A DNA stretch of 34,176 bases from the IMG/VR virus record IMGVR_UViG_3300042471_001107, positions 1 to 34,176 of that record, one strand, 5' to 3'. A program made the position numbers and the translations under genes. Every line of letters begins with the position of its first letter. Position 1 is the stretch's first letter. The notes under the pieces are model-generated. The model ran no database searches, was not told where the DNA came from, and saw only the letters and a list, made by a program, of their open reading frames with translations. Shown in pieces: positions 21,868 through 30,425 of this stretch. This stretch comes from a virus.

Positions 21868-24300
21868 TTATCCCCGTGAAGCATTGCGCTCGAGTTGATG
21901 CATAAGGGCGTACATCTTCTTCGCCCCGGCTCTGCGGTTGCCTTTACCTGCGCCGCGAACAGCCTTCGCGGTCATGACAAACTCGCCGTCAGAGAGCATC
22001 GCAGGGATGGAATCCGAAGTCTCGGTTCCAGGGCCACTGATCTGTCCAGTGCGACGAGGATACCCGCCCTTCTCCAAAGAAGCAATACCGCCATCCGCTG
22101 CCCGCATTGGCATTCCTAGATAGGGGTTAAAAAACGGGTTGGAGTACATGGCCGAAGTGTTGTACGGTTGCGGAACCATCTGGCCTGCGCCCATTGCGTA
22201 TTGGGGGGCCTGATACATTGGGCCGCCCATGCCTTGGGGCATGATTCCTGGGGTAGATACCCGTACATCTTCCATCGTGCGTGGGGAGTAGTATGGGGAA
22301 GAGCCGATGATCTCCCCCGACGGGCCGTATTGAATTCCAGGGAGGCCCTGGGGAATGTACTGGGAGGGCCGAGCCGCAATCAGGTCTTCGCCAGGAGTGC
22401 CTCTAAGTTGCTGGGCAAGCTCAGACTCTGGCAGCTGTTTTGGCGTAAACCCGCCGCTCATCCCCATAATACCTAGGCCCGCTGCAAGCCCAGGGCCGTA
22501 GCTTCTGATGATACTGGGGTTGTAAGTCTTCCCTGCTTCGGCCAAGGCCGCTGCATCAGTGGCTCCTCTGGCAACTGCAGAGGTGTACTCCGATGTTCCA
22601 CGAAGCTCGGCAGGCGTAGAACTACCGGGCAAGAACAGGTCTTTTGACCCGCTCGCGAGTTCTCCAAAGCCCTGCCGGACATTACCTTGCAGTATGTTAG
22701 AAATGCCCCCGCCCATCCGGCCGAGAGAGCTCATGACACCGGGCACCGGGCGGGGGCCGCCAGGAGTGCCGGGGGTACCAGGAGCAGGAGCACCAGGGGC
22801 AGCAACTGCGCCAGGAGCTCCCCTCTGGGCAATATCGCCGTAAATTTGGTCCAGGGCGGTTTGGGAGGCACCAGGAGCAGCGACTGCCGCCGGGGCCCCG
22901 GGCGTGGTGGCCCCAGCGCCGGGAATGTACCGGCCCGTAATCCTGTCGCCATACGTCTCCTGCAGCCGTGCAACGCGACTAAAATCCCCCTCCTGCGCCG
23001 CTCGATACGCCATGACTTGAGGATAGTTAGCTATTCCTTCAGGTCTATCGGGCATAAATAGGTTCGCCGGGGGAGTGCCGCCAAAATCGAGCGACTCCAC
23101 TGGAGACATGAGACCTGTAGGCGAGGTTCCTGGTGCTTGCCCCGCCGGAGAACCGCCCAAAGGCATTGGAACGGTCATGGGCTTGGGAACTTGCGCCCCG
23201 AATCCCTGTTGGAAGCCCGTCACGCTTCCCGAGATTGCTCCGGAAACCAAACCGCTCTTGACAGCATCGGCCAAATTTTGGCCCGACAACAGGCCTACGC
23301 CAGTGCTGACAAGTCCTGCATTGATCGCCGAAGCCGCCGCCGCGTTTGTAACGCCCATGGCACCTGCGCCGATGGTTCTGCCCACATAGTTGGCCACTGG
23401 GCCGCCAGGGGCACCAAGGAACCCCACAGCTGCGCTGCGCAAGATGTCTTTGGCGTTCCCTCCACCAATCGCAGTCACCGTACCAGAAGCAATCGCGGCC
23501 GAGGCTCCAGCACTAAGGCCCGCTCCTGCGAAACCAAAGGCCCCTGGTCCGAGGAACGCGGCCAGTGCAACAGTGGCCACGATCCGTCCAATTGGAGACT
23601 TGACAATCTTCTTGGCTACGTTGACAACGCCCTTAACCGTGTTTGAAATTGCCTTGCCAATACCCTTGGCTGTGCCAGTAATTACATTGCCGATCTTCTT
23701 GACCAGTTTTTTAAGAAACTCTGGCTGGCCAGTCTCAGGGTTGATAGTGCCTGAACCGCCCCGCGATTTTAAAAGTCGAGCCTCCTCGGGCGTAATATGC
23801 GCCAGCATAGTGTCGCCATAACGGCCTTTGGAAGCCACCAAACGAGCCGCTTCTGCAATCCCGCCTCGAGCCATCTGGGCCGGGGGCATCGGCACTTCAG
23901 CTACGGCCGCCCGTTGGTTGCCCATCTGCCGTTGCCGGCGGGCTTCCACAAACACCACCAAGATCGCGGAAAGAATTTCGGGGTCGTACTCGTCCGGCAG
24001 CATTCCCGGGTCGATGAGATCGCTTTCAGCCAGTTGTTTAACATTTTCAGCGTACTCGTCCGGGCGATCCAGGATGTACTGGAAAACCTCAATGAGCATG
24101 TCCAACTGATCATCCTCAAGCTCATCGAGCATCGGCATGATCTCGTTGAGGGCCCCTTGCATGTCAGTTGCGACCTCAGGGGACACATCTTCAAGGCCTC
24201 CACGGATGGCACCGTAGGCATCGTCCAAGGAAATTTGAGGGGCGGCGGCGCTTTCATTGCCCTGTGGCAGGGACATGATGCCTTCGTTTTCAGCGGCCAT
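21868..24300 (-). CDS. 810-aa virion protein with membrane-active segment and SDSIPAMLSDGEFV motif
   Basis: An 810-residue protein (AAAGGAACC before ATG). The N-terminus is acidic and helical (1-125). ARGGIAEAA (144-152) and MLAHITPEEARLLKSRGGSG (165-184) are motifs that recur in phage virion proteins. A lysine-rich amphipathic part (196-237) leads to a hydrophobic Gly/Ala stretch (238-275), suited to inserting in a membrane. The middle is Pro/Gly-rich. The C-terminus has AADGGIA (734-740), then SDSIPAMLSDGEFV (762-775) and a basic end. Probably an internal or tail-tip protein; I cannot name it further. Confidence 0.68.
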   Translation of the reverse strand: MAAENEGIMSLPQGNESAAAPQISLDDAYGAIRGGLEDVSPEVATDMQGALNEIMPMLDELEDDQLDMLIEVFQYILDRPDEYAENVKQLAESDLIDPGMLPDEYDPEILSAILVVFVEARRQRQMGNQRAAVAEVPMPPAQMARGGIAEAARLVASKGRYGDTMLAHITPEEARLLKSRGGSGTINPETGQPEFLKKLVKKIGNVITGTAKGIGKAISNTVKGVVNVAKKIVKSPIGRIVATVALAAFLGPGAFGFAGAGLSAGASAAIASGTVTAIGGGNAKDILRSAAVGFLGAPGGPVANYVGRTIGAGAMGVTNAAAASAINAGLVSTGVGLLSGQNLADAVKSGLVSGAISGSVTGFQQGFGAQVPKPMTVPMPLGGSPAGQAPGTSPTGLMSPVESLDFGGTPPANLFMPDRPEGIANYPQVMAYRAAQEGDFSRVARLQETYGDRITGRYIPGAGATTPGAPAAVAAPGASQTALDQIYGDIAQRGAPGAVAAPGAPAPGTPGTPGGPRPVPGVMSSLGRMGGGISNILQGNVRQGFGELASGSKDLFLPGSSTPAELRGTSEYTSAVARGATDAAALAEAGKTYNPSIIRSYGPGLAAGLGIMGMSGGFTPKQLPESELAQQLRGTPGEDLIAARPSQYIPQGLPGIQYGPSGEIIGSSPYYSPRTMEDVRVSTPGIMPQGMGGPMYQAPQYAMGAGQMVPQPYNTSAMYSNPFFNPYLGMPMRAADGGIASLEKGGYPRRTGQISGPGTETSDSIPAMLSDGEFVMTAKAVRGAGKGNRRAGAKKMYALMHQLERNASRG

Positions 24301-24336
24301 TTTGGTTCCTTTGCTGGGCAGAAAGGGGATTAATTA

Positions 24337-24365
24337 AGTCTATCATGGAGGGTTTATTTGCTCAA
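24337..24365 (-). promoter_or_regulatory. Possible promoter before the large virion genes
   Basis: On the reverse strand: TTGAGC (complement of 24360-24365), a 17-base spacer and an extended -10 TGaTAGACT (hexamer is the complement of 24337-24342). Each hexamer matches four of six consensus bases. It would start transcripts for the virion genes from 24300 leftward. It is weaker than the two TTGACA promoters. Confidence 0.35.
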
Positions 24366-24373
24366 TTGCTGTG

Positions 24374-24499
24374 TCAGGTGCCGGTGTTGGTCACACGCAG
24401 AGACCGCACGACAGCCGAGTTGGCTGACGGGACGGTGTACAAGGCCGTAGGCGTTGCTGCCGTAGGGATCGAGTATTTGCGAAAATATTTATTTGCCAT
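24374..24499 (-). pseudogene. Truncated 41-aa remnant of a tail-type protein (MANKYxRKYSIPTAATPTALYTVP...)
   Basis: A 41-residue frame starting ATG 24499, seven bases after the previous stop, reading MANKYFRKYSIPTAATPTA, then LYTVPSANSAVVRSLRVTNTGT and a TGA stop. Phage proteins that start this way normally run on for about 100 residues with a beta-sandwich pattern. Here the frame stops at the point where a next strand would be expected, and none of the following 70 bases restores it. It may be a decayed gene or a short real product. The ribosome binding site is weak. Confidence 0.55.
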
Positions 24500-24506
24500 C
24501 TGTGTC

Positions 24507-25892
24507 TCACTGAGTCAAATCGTAAAAAGAGATGGAACCTATACCGCCCCCGCTGCCTGCACCGCCTGTCGTTACAACACGCGCTGCCAGCGTAAATGTG
24601 TCACTAACACTTGCTAAAGATGCTCCAAGCTGCAGGTCCCAGTTATAGGCACCCCCTGCGTTTAATGGCACTGGCCCCGATTTACCAGTGGTAAACGTGT
24701 TAATGCAGATTGTTCCACCTGTCATAGCGGAAGCCGTGATGTCGTATTCTGCGTTGGCGTCAGAGGGCACTGCGGTCCATGATGGACTAGTCAAGGTTGC
24801 ATTTTTAATCAGCGCAATTTCGTAATTGTCTGAGGTTGTCGGAAGAAAATTTATTGCTGATGGTATGACAACGGCACCTAAGGCGGTGGATGCCAAGCGG
24901 ATAGAGGCAATAGGATAAAAAGAAGTTGTGATCGTTGAAGCAGAGGTCGCATTAACCCGTCTTGCAACGTGTTCAATTGACGTCTGTTCAAACCCGCCCT
25001 CAGACATCACAGAGCAACATATCTGAGTCAGCGACGCTGCAACTGCTACAGTGGTGGTCGTGATCTCATATCGCACTGGCAAGATGGCAGTCGTCATGTA
25101 GACGGTCGTGCCGTATTCGTTTGCGGTGTCAAAGGTGTGGCAAACAACGTATTGGCCATTGATGACAAAGCCGCAGCGCACCGATCCAACACCCAGCCAC
25201 TCAAAGTCCATCCACATAATCTGCGGGTGGGTCAAATCTAGGGTAAAGCCAGAAGCGCCGGTGCCATCCAGCTTGTCGCCATTCCAGTTTGCTTGCGTAA
25301 CCGCCCTTGAGTCATCCACCGAACCGCTGGTGTAGGACCGCACCACAAACGAGTTGGTGCCAGATGTGCGCTGGAAAAACACGCCGTTTTGCGTGTTGAA
25401 GTACCCAACCTTCTGGTTCAGGTTGGCCGATGTTCCGTTGTCCATGAGGAAGGTTGCAAGTACCAACAGGCCTTTGCCAGGCTGGTACGGGAACGAGCGG
25501 AACGTCTGACGGACCACGGACCCCACACCACCAGCGGTAACAGCCAAGGTGTTACTTGCCTGGTTGGTGTTGAAGGTTACAGAGCCGGTGCCTGATACTG
25601 AGCTATCAAACTGGTTGTCTGATGCGTATCTGTTTTGGCTGTCAAACAGCGTGTAGGGCTGGCTGACGCGCAGACGGCCAAACGCATCCGTGTTGGTGCC
25701 GCCAATTGATACCGGGATTGTTTCCATAGAAGCCACCAATTGACCCAGGATGTTGTCGAGTCGGTTGAAGTACAGACGCAGGACATCAGCAAACTGATCT
25801 TGATACTGCTTCTCATACTCCGTGGGCGCGGTCGGCAGACGAGGCGCAACGACTCGGTTGAGTTCAAACTCTGATGTGACAATTAAGGTCAT
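24507..25892 (-). CDS. Beta-rich tail/virion protein
   Basis: A 461-residue protein whose ATG abuts the TAA of the upstream nozzle-like gene. A helical N-terminus (PTEYEKQYQDQFADVLRLYF, about 23-42; FNRLDNILGQL) is followed by beta-strands: AFGRLRVSQPYTLFDSQNRY, SVTFNTNQASN, RQTFRSFPYQPGKGLLVLAT. This N-terminal helix plus FGRLRVSQPYTLFDS recurs in many phages in the tail region. The rest is Ser/Thr-rich with short strands. Cys-Cys (ICCSV) occurs once. I call it a minor tail protein; no receptor-binding domain is evident. Confidence 0.72.
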   Translation of the reverse strand: MTLIVTSEFELNRVVAPRLPTAPTEYEKQYQDQFADVLRLYFNRLDNILGQLVASMETIPVSIGGTNTDAFGRLRVSQPYTLFDSQNRYASDNQFDSSVSGTGSVTFNTNQASNTLAVTAGGVGSVVRQTFRSFPYQPGKGLLVLATFLMDNGTSANLNQKVGYFNTQNGVFFQRTSGTNSFVVRSYTSGSVDDSRAVTQANWNGDKLDGTGASGFTLDLTHPQIMWMDFEWLGVGSVRCGFVINGQYVVCHTFDTANEYGTTVYMTTAILPVRYEITTTTVAVAASLTQICCSVMSEGGFEQTSIEHVARRVNATSASTITTSFYPIASIRLASTALGAVVIPSAINFLPTTSDNYEIALIKNATLTSPSWTAVPSDANAEYDITASAMTGGTICINTFTTGKSGPVPLNAGGAYNWDLQLGASLASVSDTFTLAARVVTTGGAGSGGGIGSISFYDLTQ

Positions 25893-27824
25893 TTACCGCC
25901 TGCCGTCTGGTTTGACATCAAGTGCAGGAACACCTAACTGCCAGTTGACTCCAAGCCCATCGGAACTGACCTTAAATGCCATCTGTCGACCTCTGAGACG
26001 GGTATACACGATCTGCGTAAATTGCTGCACTGTGTAGTTGCGCTGGCCCGTGTAGTCCTGCGTGCTGGTCACTGTTGGCGTATCGGAAGCACTGTAATCA
26101 GAGCCTGGGTTTTGCCTAGGGCGAAGCGTAAACGTGACCTGAGGGTTGTTGACATACGACCCGTCAAACGTGATGTCAGGGAGCATGCGCCATGCAAAGC
26201 CGTAGTTGTGGCCATCCCCGATGTTGAAGTCGGCAGACTGAATGTAGGACTCAATTGCGCTTGGCGGGTTGGTGCTGCCGTCATCCACGCCACTTTCGTG
26301 ATAGACCAACTGCCCACCGTATCCTGTAGCGGTCGGGTGATTTCTCAATGGCGTATCCAGCCACGCTGTGCGCGACAAATTGCCATACGACCACACGCGC
26401 TCCAAGTGGTTGTAGATGACGTACCTGTCAACCACCGTTGAGTTCGCCGAGCAATAGAACCACCAGACCTCGTTGTAACCCTCATTGGTACTGGCAAAGA
26501 ACTGATACTGCTGAGACAGATTAATATTTCCAAAAATGTATTGCCGCAAGGGGCAGTACAAGGTCTCGACCCGACCAGAGTACATGTAGAACTTATCCAG
26601 CCCCATCCAGTACGTGATGTTGGCAGCGGTGGTAGTGACGTTGGGGCCAGCGATGGAGATGTTGTAGCCCAGAACCTGAAAGCCCCAGATGTACGGTGGG
26701 CCAAGGTACTGCATGGAGTAGATGGCTGCGTCAGTCCAGACCAAAATCTCCTGCCGGGTCTGCTGGTGGGCGACGATGCTCGACCCCGTGGATAGGCGAT
26801 AGCTACCCGCCTGATTGGTTGCAGCGGGGGTCCATGTGGCGTAGTCCTCTTGGTCAGACCAGCGGATCAGCAGAGGGTCCAACTCCACGGCCCCGTAATC
26901 ATTGCATCCAAAAGAAATCACGAATCGCGAGGCATCCGACACCGTGACGGCGTTGGAGACTGTCGGGCAGCCAGAGTCCGTCGTGTAAGGGGGCGAGCTG
27001 GTTGGCGAGAGCAGGACTGCGCGGTCGTAGATCAACGGGTTGGCGTTGACCTTCCAAAGATAAAGCGCGCCGCCACGAGGATTGATGACGAGGTCTTGGC
27101 CGTAATTGGACTGACTCCAAAGCCGAAGCTGTGCCAATGCAGCAGACTGCCCCCAGCCCGTTGAAGCATACCCTGGCGTAGTCCCGCCCCAACCACCAGC
27201 GCCCCAACCAACAACTACTGTGTCGATCTCTTCGCCGGGGTCGATTTGATAGGCAAACGTGGCCGCGCCTGTGGTGCCAGAAGAAGTAGCGGCGGTGGCA
27301 ACCGTGATGCTGTAGGTGTTGGCTGTCAGGTATGTAATGCGGAACTCTTTGTTCAAGTCCGCTGCCGGGATGCCGTTTACCGGCCCCGACACACCAGAGA
27401 TGGTCACGAAGTCGTTCGTAATTGCGCCGTGGGCGGTGTCGTTGATGACGACAGTGGTCAGGCCATTGGTCGTGGTGAAGGCATTGGACGCGATGGTGAC
27501 GGTCTCGCGCAGCGGTGTGATGTCGTGAAACGCCCCGTCAGTGCCGTTTTGAATATAGTATTTGAGGTTGGTCCCCAGACCAAGCAGGTTGTAGCCAGAT
27601 AGGGTGATCCAGTTCCACAGCGCACGGCACACGCCCCAGAAAGAACCAGTGGGCGGCATCAAGCCGCTCGATTGCGCTCCGTTGTCGCGCTCCCAGCCGC
27701 CAAGCTTCTCGGGGTAGCCCGAGCGAAACCGCACCTTGTCCATCTCAAACCAAGTGCCCTCATTGGCGAGGGTGGTTGACTCTCGATTGACGCCTGGGCG
27801 TAGTTGCAGTTTCTGAAGTGGCAT
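25893..27824 (-). CDS. Tail nozzle/hub-like protein (P22 gp10-like outline)
   Basis: A 643-residue protein. ATG 27824 is chosen because it has AGGACG upstream and begins PLQKLQLRPGVNRESTTLAN; a longer frame to 27899 overlaps the endolysin. The start (LRPGVNRESTTLANEGTWFE, then DKVRFRSGYPEKLGGWERD, CRALWNWITL, LGLGTNLKYYI) is typical of beta-propeller-like tail nozzle proteins of podoviruses (family around P22 gp10). Aromatic, Gly-rich beta repeats fill the middle. It should sit below the portal, closing the short tail. Identification is from the N-terminal pattern and from context. Confidence 0.72.
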   Translation of the reverse strand: MPLQKLQLRPGVNRESTTLANEGTWFEMDKVRFRSGYPEKLGGWERDNGAQSSGLMPPTGSFWGVCRALWNWITLSGYNLLGLGTNLKYYIQNGTDGAFHDITPLRETVTIASNAFTTTNGLTTVVINDTAHGAITNDFVTISGVSGPVNGIPAADLNKEFRITYLTANTYSITVATAATSSGTTGAATFAYQIDPGEEIDTVVVGWGAGGWGGTTPGYASTGWGQSAALAQLRLWSQSNYGQDLVINPRGGALYLWKVNANPLIYDRAVLLSPTSSPPYTTDSGCPTVSNAVTVSDASRFVISFGCNDYGAVELDPLLIRWSDQEDYATWTPAATNQAGSYRLSTGSSIVAHQQTRQEILVWTDAAIYSMQYLGPPYIWGFQVLGYNISIAGPNVTTTAANITYWMGLDKFYMYSGRVETLYCPLRQYIFGNINLSQQYQFFASTNEGYNEVWWFYCSANSTVVDRYVIYNHLERVWSYGNLSRTAWLDTPLRNHPTATGYGGQLVYHESGVDDGSTNPPSAIESYIQSADFNIGDGHNYGFAWRMLPDITFDGSYVNNPQVTFTLRPRQNPGSDYSASDTPTVTSTQDYTGQRNYTVQQFTQIVYTRLRGRQMAFKVSSDGLGVNWQLGVPALDVKPDGRR

Positions 27825-27831
27825 GGTCGTC

Positions 27832-28347
27832 CTACGACAAAAAGAGGGCGCGTTCGTCTTTGCGGCGTTTATCCAGCCCTGCCAGCACTTTACCCCCACC
27901 CTTGTTCCAAAGCAAGAAAGCGTCTGCTGCGCCTTCCCAATCGCCCCGGTTTGCTTTCATGCGGATGCTGCTGCGCTGGAGGTTGCCTAACCCGAAATTA
28001 AAGGAAATACTGACCAGAGCGTCAAAGCGGCCTTGACTGCCAACACTGCCGGGCACAAGTCGAAGAACACCACGTTCAAAACTTGCGACATCCGCGTCGA
28101 AGAGATCATTAATTTCCTGCTTGGACCAGACACGGTTGTCCTCCGGTTTCAATGGGTACTCCCTGCGGATCATGGGAATGTCGGCCTGGGTCTTGCCTTC
28201 TGGCCGCATCATCGGCAGGCGAATCTGCTCTTGGTACAGCACATGGCCATAACCAATTGTCCAGATGTGCGCCGGACACAGGTACGGGCGGTTTCTAAAC
28301 CCCTCGTACTTATGCATCAAGTCAGCGCCGACCTTACTCAGTTTCAC
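27832..28347 (-). CDS. Endolysin, GH24 lysozyme (E-x8-C-x5-T type)
   Basis: A 171-residue muramidase that cuts the glycan chains of peptidoglycan at lysis. GTG 28347 overlaps the holin stop (GTGA), which fixes the start; the ATG at 28377 lies inside the holin gene. The T4/P22-type catalytic set is visible: E15 (HKYEGFR), C24 and T30 (WTIGYGH), spaced E-x8-C-x5-T. FDALVSISFNFGLGNLQ (about 108-124) and the basic C-terminus are also family features. An extra segment after GYGH (LPMM, KTQADIP, RREYPLK) is longer than in T4. No signal or SAR anchor is present, so it needs the holin. Confidence 0.9.
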   Translation of the reverse strand: MKLSKVGADLMHKYEGFRNRPYLCPAHIWTIGYGHVLYQEQIRLPMMRPEGKTQADIPMIRREYPLKPEDNRVWSKQEINDLFDADVASFERGVLRLVPGSVGSQGRFDALVSISFNFGLGNLQRSSIRMKANRGDWEGAADAFLLWNKGGGKVLAGLDKRRKDERALFLS

Positions 28348-28847
28348 TTTTTGCCCCAGGTGCGAGTACCAAACCAAAATCCAATAATCCCACCCAACAT
28401 GGCCATTTCGTCGGGACTAAAAATAATGTCCGAGTACCGCAGCACATCATCCATGCTTTTAATCATCCCTGGGTTTGTGTACAGGTAGTAACACAAAAAC
28501 AAATTGATCAGCACCAACTCCAGCACGAAGATATACGTCACGGTTGGGCGCACGGTGCCGACGTAGTTGGCCACCCACTGGCTGGCCCTGTCCAACACCT
28601 TTTCATCGTGCTTGAGCGCAGCTTCTGTCATCTGCGCCTCGGTCTGCATCATCACTTGGTCGGTGCGGATTTCTTCAATCTTCTGCTGGGCGGCGTACCC
28701 TTGAGCAGCCAGAGCCAACTCACGCTCATTTTGCATCCGCGCCAGCGCCAACTCGTGCTTCTGGTCGGCCTTGTTCTGGAAGTATTCAAGCAGCTTGGGC
28801 AGACCGCTGATGAGCAGACCGCCGAGTGTGGAGATAAGTGACAACAT
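28344..28847 (-). CDS. Holin-like membrane protein (GTA holin 3TM type outline)
   Basis: A 167-residue protein with AAGGAAAAT before ATG. An N-terminal hydrophobic helix (SLISTLGGLLISGLPKLLEYF) is followed by a long charged coiled coil (about 25-85), then TVRPTVTYIFVLELVLINLFLCYYLYT (split: TVRPTVTYIFVLELV, LINLFLCYYL) as a strong transmembrane segment, and a C-terminal segment MAMLGGIIGFWFGTR. This outline and the overlap with the endolysin fit a holin that releases the lysozyme; the pattern recalls the GTA_holin_3TM family. Function is inferred from topology and context. Confidence 0.75.
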   Translation of the reverse strand: MLSLISTLGGLLISGLPKLLEYFQNKADQKHELALARMQNERELALAAQGYAAQQKIEEIRTDQVMMQTEAQMTEAALKHDEKVLDRASQWVANYVGTVRPTVTYIFVLELVLINLFLCYYLYTNPGMIKSMDDVLRYSDIIFSPDEMAMLGGIIGFWFGTRTWGKK

Positions 28848-28848
28848 A

Positions 28849-29328
28849 CTATTTTCCTTGTGCCGTGGCTTCCACGATGAACCAAACAGTTGCGCCGATA
28901 ACGACGAGCACCACCAACGCGCCGATCAAAATAATGAACAACTCATCCAACTCCTGCTGCCGTTTCTTTGCGGCTTCTTTTTTACGCCTCGCTGCATGTG
29001 CTGCATCTGCTTCCATCCGCTGCGCCCGAGCCGCAATCCTCATCCAGACATCCATCTTGTTTGCCTGGAAAAACAGCATCTTGATCTGCTCTTCAAACTG
29101 TTTGGCCTGCTCAATGGCCATTTCCAGTTCAAGCGCCTTACCTAACGCGGACCCCTTAAAACCACCCTCTTGCGACTTTTGGACAACCTCGATGGCGTCG
29201 GCTTTGGCATCAAAATATTTACCCAGCACCGGCCCGAGCGAAGTGACATCATCAACCGTTGCGGCAACTTTTTTAACAAGTTCGACCGCTGACGATATAG
29301 CAGCAAGGGCGGTGATCGGGTCGATCAT
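28849..29328 (-). CDS. Lysis-region coiled-coil protein with C-terminal membrane anchor
   Basis: A 159-residue protein starting MIDPITALAAISSAVELVKK. A long charged helical region (about 60-128, with MRIAARAQRMEADAAHAARR) precedes one C-terminal transmembrane segment (IILIGALVVLVVIGATVWFIV, about 131-151). Proteins of this shape are found next to endolysin genes in marine and freshwater phages. It may be a spanin-like or holin-controlling factor, but it has no lipobox or secretion signal. It lies one base before the holin gene. Confidence 0.68.
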   Translation of the reverse strand: MIDPITALAAISSAVELVKKVAATVDDVTSLGPVLGKYFDAKADAIEVVQKSQEGGFKGSALGKALELEMAIEQAKQFEEQIKMLFFQANKMDVWMRIAARAQRMEADAAHAARRKKEAAKKRQQELDELFIILIGALVVLVVIGATVWFIVEATAQGK

Positions 29329-29348
29329 GATTCATGCTGGAGTGTGTT

Positions 29349-30260
29349 TTACGGGGGCTGCTCATTGTTGATATTTTGCCAGTTGGAGTTCTGGCTGTCA
29401 TCTATCCCGGCCCACCCAGGGTTCTGGCTGCTGATGATGTTGACCCAATCGGCGTTTTGTTCATTGACAATCGTCACCCAGCCCCCCACCCTAAAGCTTT
29501 CGGCCAGGACGGCGTTCTCAACAACGGCCACATTAAACGCTGCCGCCACGGTTTGGATGTCGTTGCTGTTGAGATTCTCAACCACGCTGCCCAAGAAGCT
29601 GACAGTGAAAGCCTCAACCGACTCGACCCCAAAATTCTCAATGACGGTGTCAAAAAACGCATTAGCGATTGTGACAATGTCCGCAGCCGTCATCCCCTCC
29701 GTTACAGCAGTGGCAAACTGCGCCGCGATGGCCTGGAAGTCGCTCATCGTCACCGCCTCAGATACAGACTGAGCAAACTGAGCGGTGATTGTGGGTATGT
29801 CGTCTAGGGTGCTGGGCTCTGTGATGGTCTGCACAAATGCCGACTGCTGGGTGCTGGCGTCAGCCACCTCTAAAATGTTTTCTGTGCGAGTCTGGCCAAA
29901 GGCAAAAAATACGTTCTGGGCGTCGGCAAGGTTTGCGTTCTCAGATACCGATTGGGCAAACTGAGCAGAGATGGCTATGGCATCTGCCGGGTTGGAGTTC
30001 TCACTGATAGATTGCAAGAACGTCGAGGCTTGGGCGCTGGCGTCGTTTAGTGTGATGGGTTCGTTGATCGTGGCAATGAACAGTGCGTTGCCCGTGATCT
30101 CAATGTCGCTCTCGGTGATCGGCTCGGTAATGGATTGCAGGAAGGCGTAGGCCTGATTGCTGGCGTCGGCCAACACAATATCTTCCGACATCGAGACGAC
30201 AAAAAGCTGCCCTGCCAGTGAAGCAAAGGGTGTTTGAGCAAAACTGGCAATCCCAAACAT
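29349..30260 (-). CDS. Repeat protein with 12 x 20-residue and 4 x 11-residue repeats
   Basis: A 303-residue protein with an N-terminus MFGIASFAQTPFASLAG. Phe occurs at 20, 40, 61, 81, 101, 121, 142, 162, 182, 202, 222 and 242, each followed six residues later by Glu; the unit reads F-x-x-[ST]-[VI]-x-E with a D about seven to nine residues on. From 261 a Trp repeat takes over (W261, W272, W283, W294; W-x-x-I-x-x-x-Q-N). The regularity suggests an elongated or solenoid fold, as in fibre or adhesin-type proteins. It sits between tail fibres and the lysis cassette. No ribosome binding site is clear; translation may be coupled to the gene before. Confidence 0.72.
   Translation of the reverse strand: MFGIASFAQTPFASLAGQLFVVSMSEDIVLADASNQAYAFLQSITEPITESDIEITGNALFIATINEPITLNDASAQASTFLQSISENSNPADAIAISAQFAQSVSENANLADAQNVFFAFGQTRTENILEVADASTQQSAFVQTITEPSTLDDIPTITAQFAQSVSEAVTMSDFQAIAAQFATAVTEGMTAADIVTIANAFFDTVIENFGVESVEAFTVSFLGSVVENLNSNDIQTVAAAFNVAVVENAVLAESFRVGGWVTIVNEQNADWVNIISSQNPGWAGIDDSQNSNWQNINNEQPP
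29361..30203 (-). repeat. Protein-coded tandem repeats (20-residue, then 11-residue)
   Basis: Positions 29481-30203 encode twelve 20- to 21-residue units with Phe and Glu in fixed register. Positions 29361-29480 encode four 11-residue units led by Trp. The DNA copies have diverged, so unit number is not likely to change by simple slippage. Confidence 0.85.
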
Positions 30261-30266
30261 GGAGCA

Positions 30267-30425
30267 TCAGGTCGGTTCGTCAGCAGGAATGGGTTGGTTG
30301 CCCTCTTCCAGCCATTTCAGGTATTCCTGATAATCGGTGTTGGCGGGGTCAAAGGGGATGAATGCGTTGTCACGCAAACGAATCACAAACTTCATCCCAG
30401 TACCTGAAGTGAATAATTTATACAT
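30267..30425 (-). CDS. Small phage protein (52 aa) between fibre genes
   Basis: A 52-residue frame with GGAG six bases before ATG 30425; the start abuts the fibre gene's TAA. It contains VIRLRDNAFIPFDPANTDY followed by QEYLKWLEEGNQPIPAD. The FIPFDPxNxDYxEYLxWLxxGN pattern is widespread in phage tail regions, at the N-terminus of tail-fibre assembly (DUF4376-type) proteins, here without the C-terminal part. It may aid fibre assembly. It is short but well supported by pattern and spacing. Confidence 0.75.
   Translation of the reverse strand: MYKLFTSGTGMKFVIRLRDNAFIPFDPANTDYQEYLKWLEEGNQPIPADEPT

Noticed and set aside
24345-24617. A 90-codon + strand frame over the gap near 24350
   Set aside because: It is antisense to the truncated tail-type gene and the 461-residue gene, and has no ribosome binding site.
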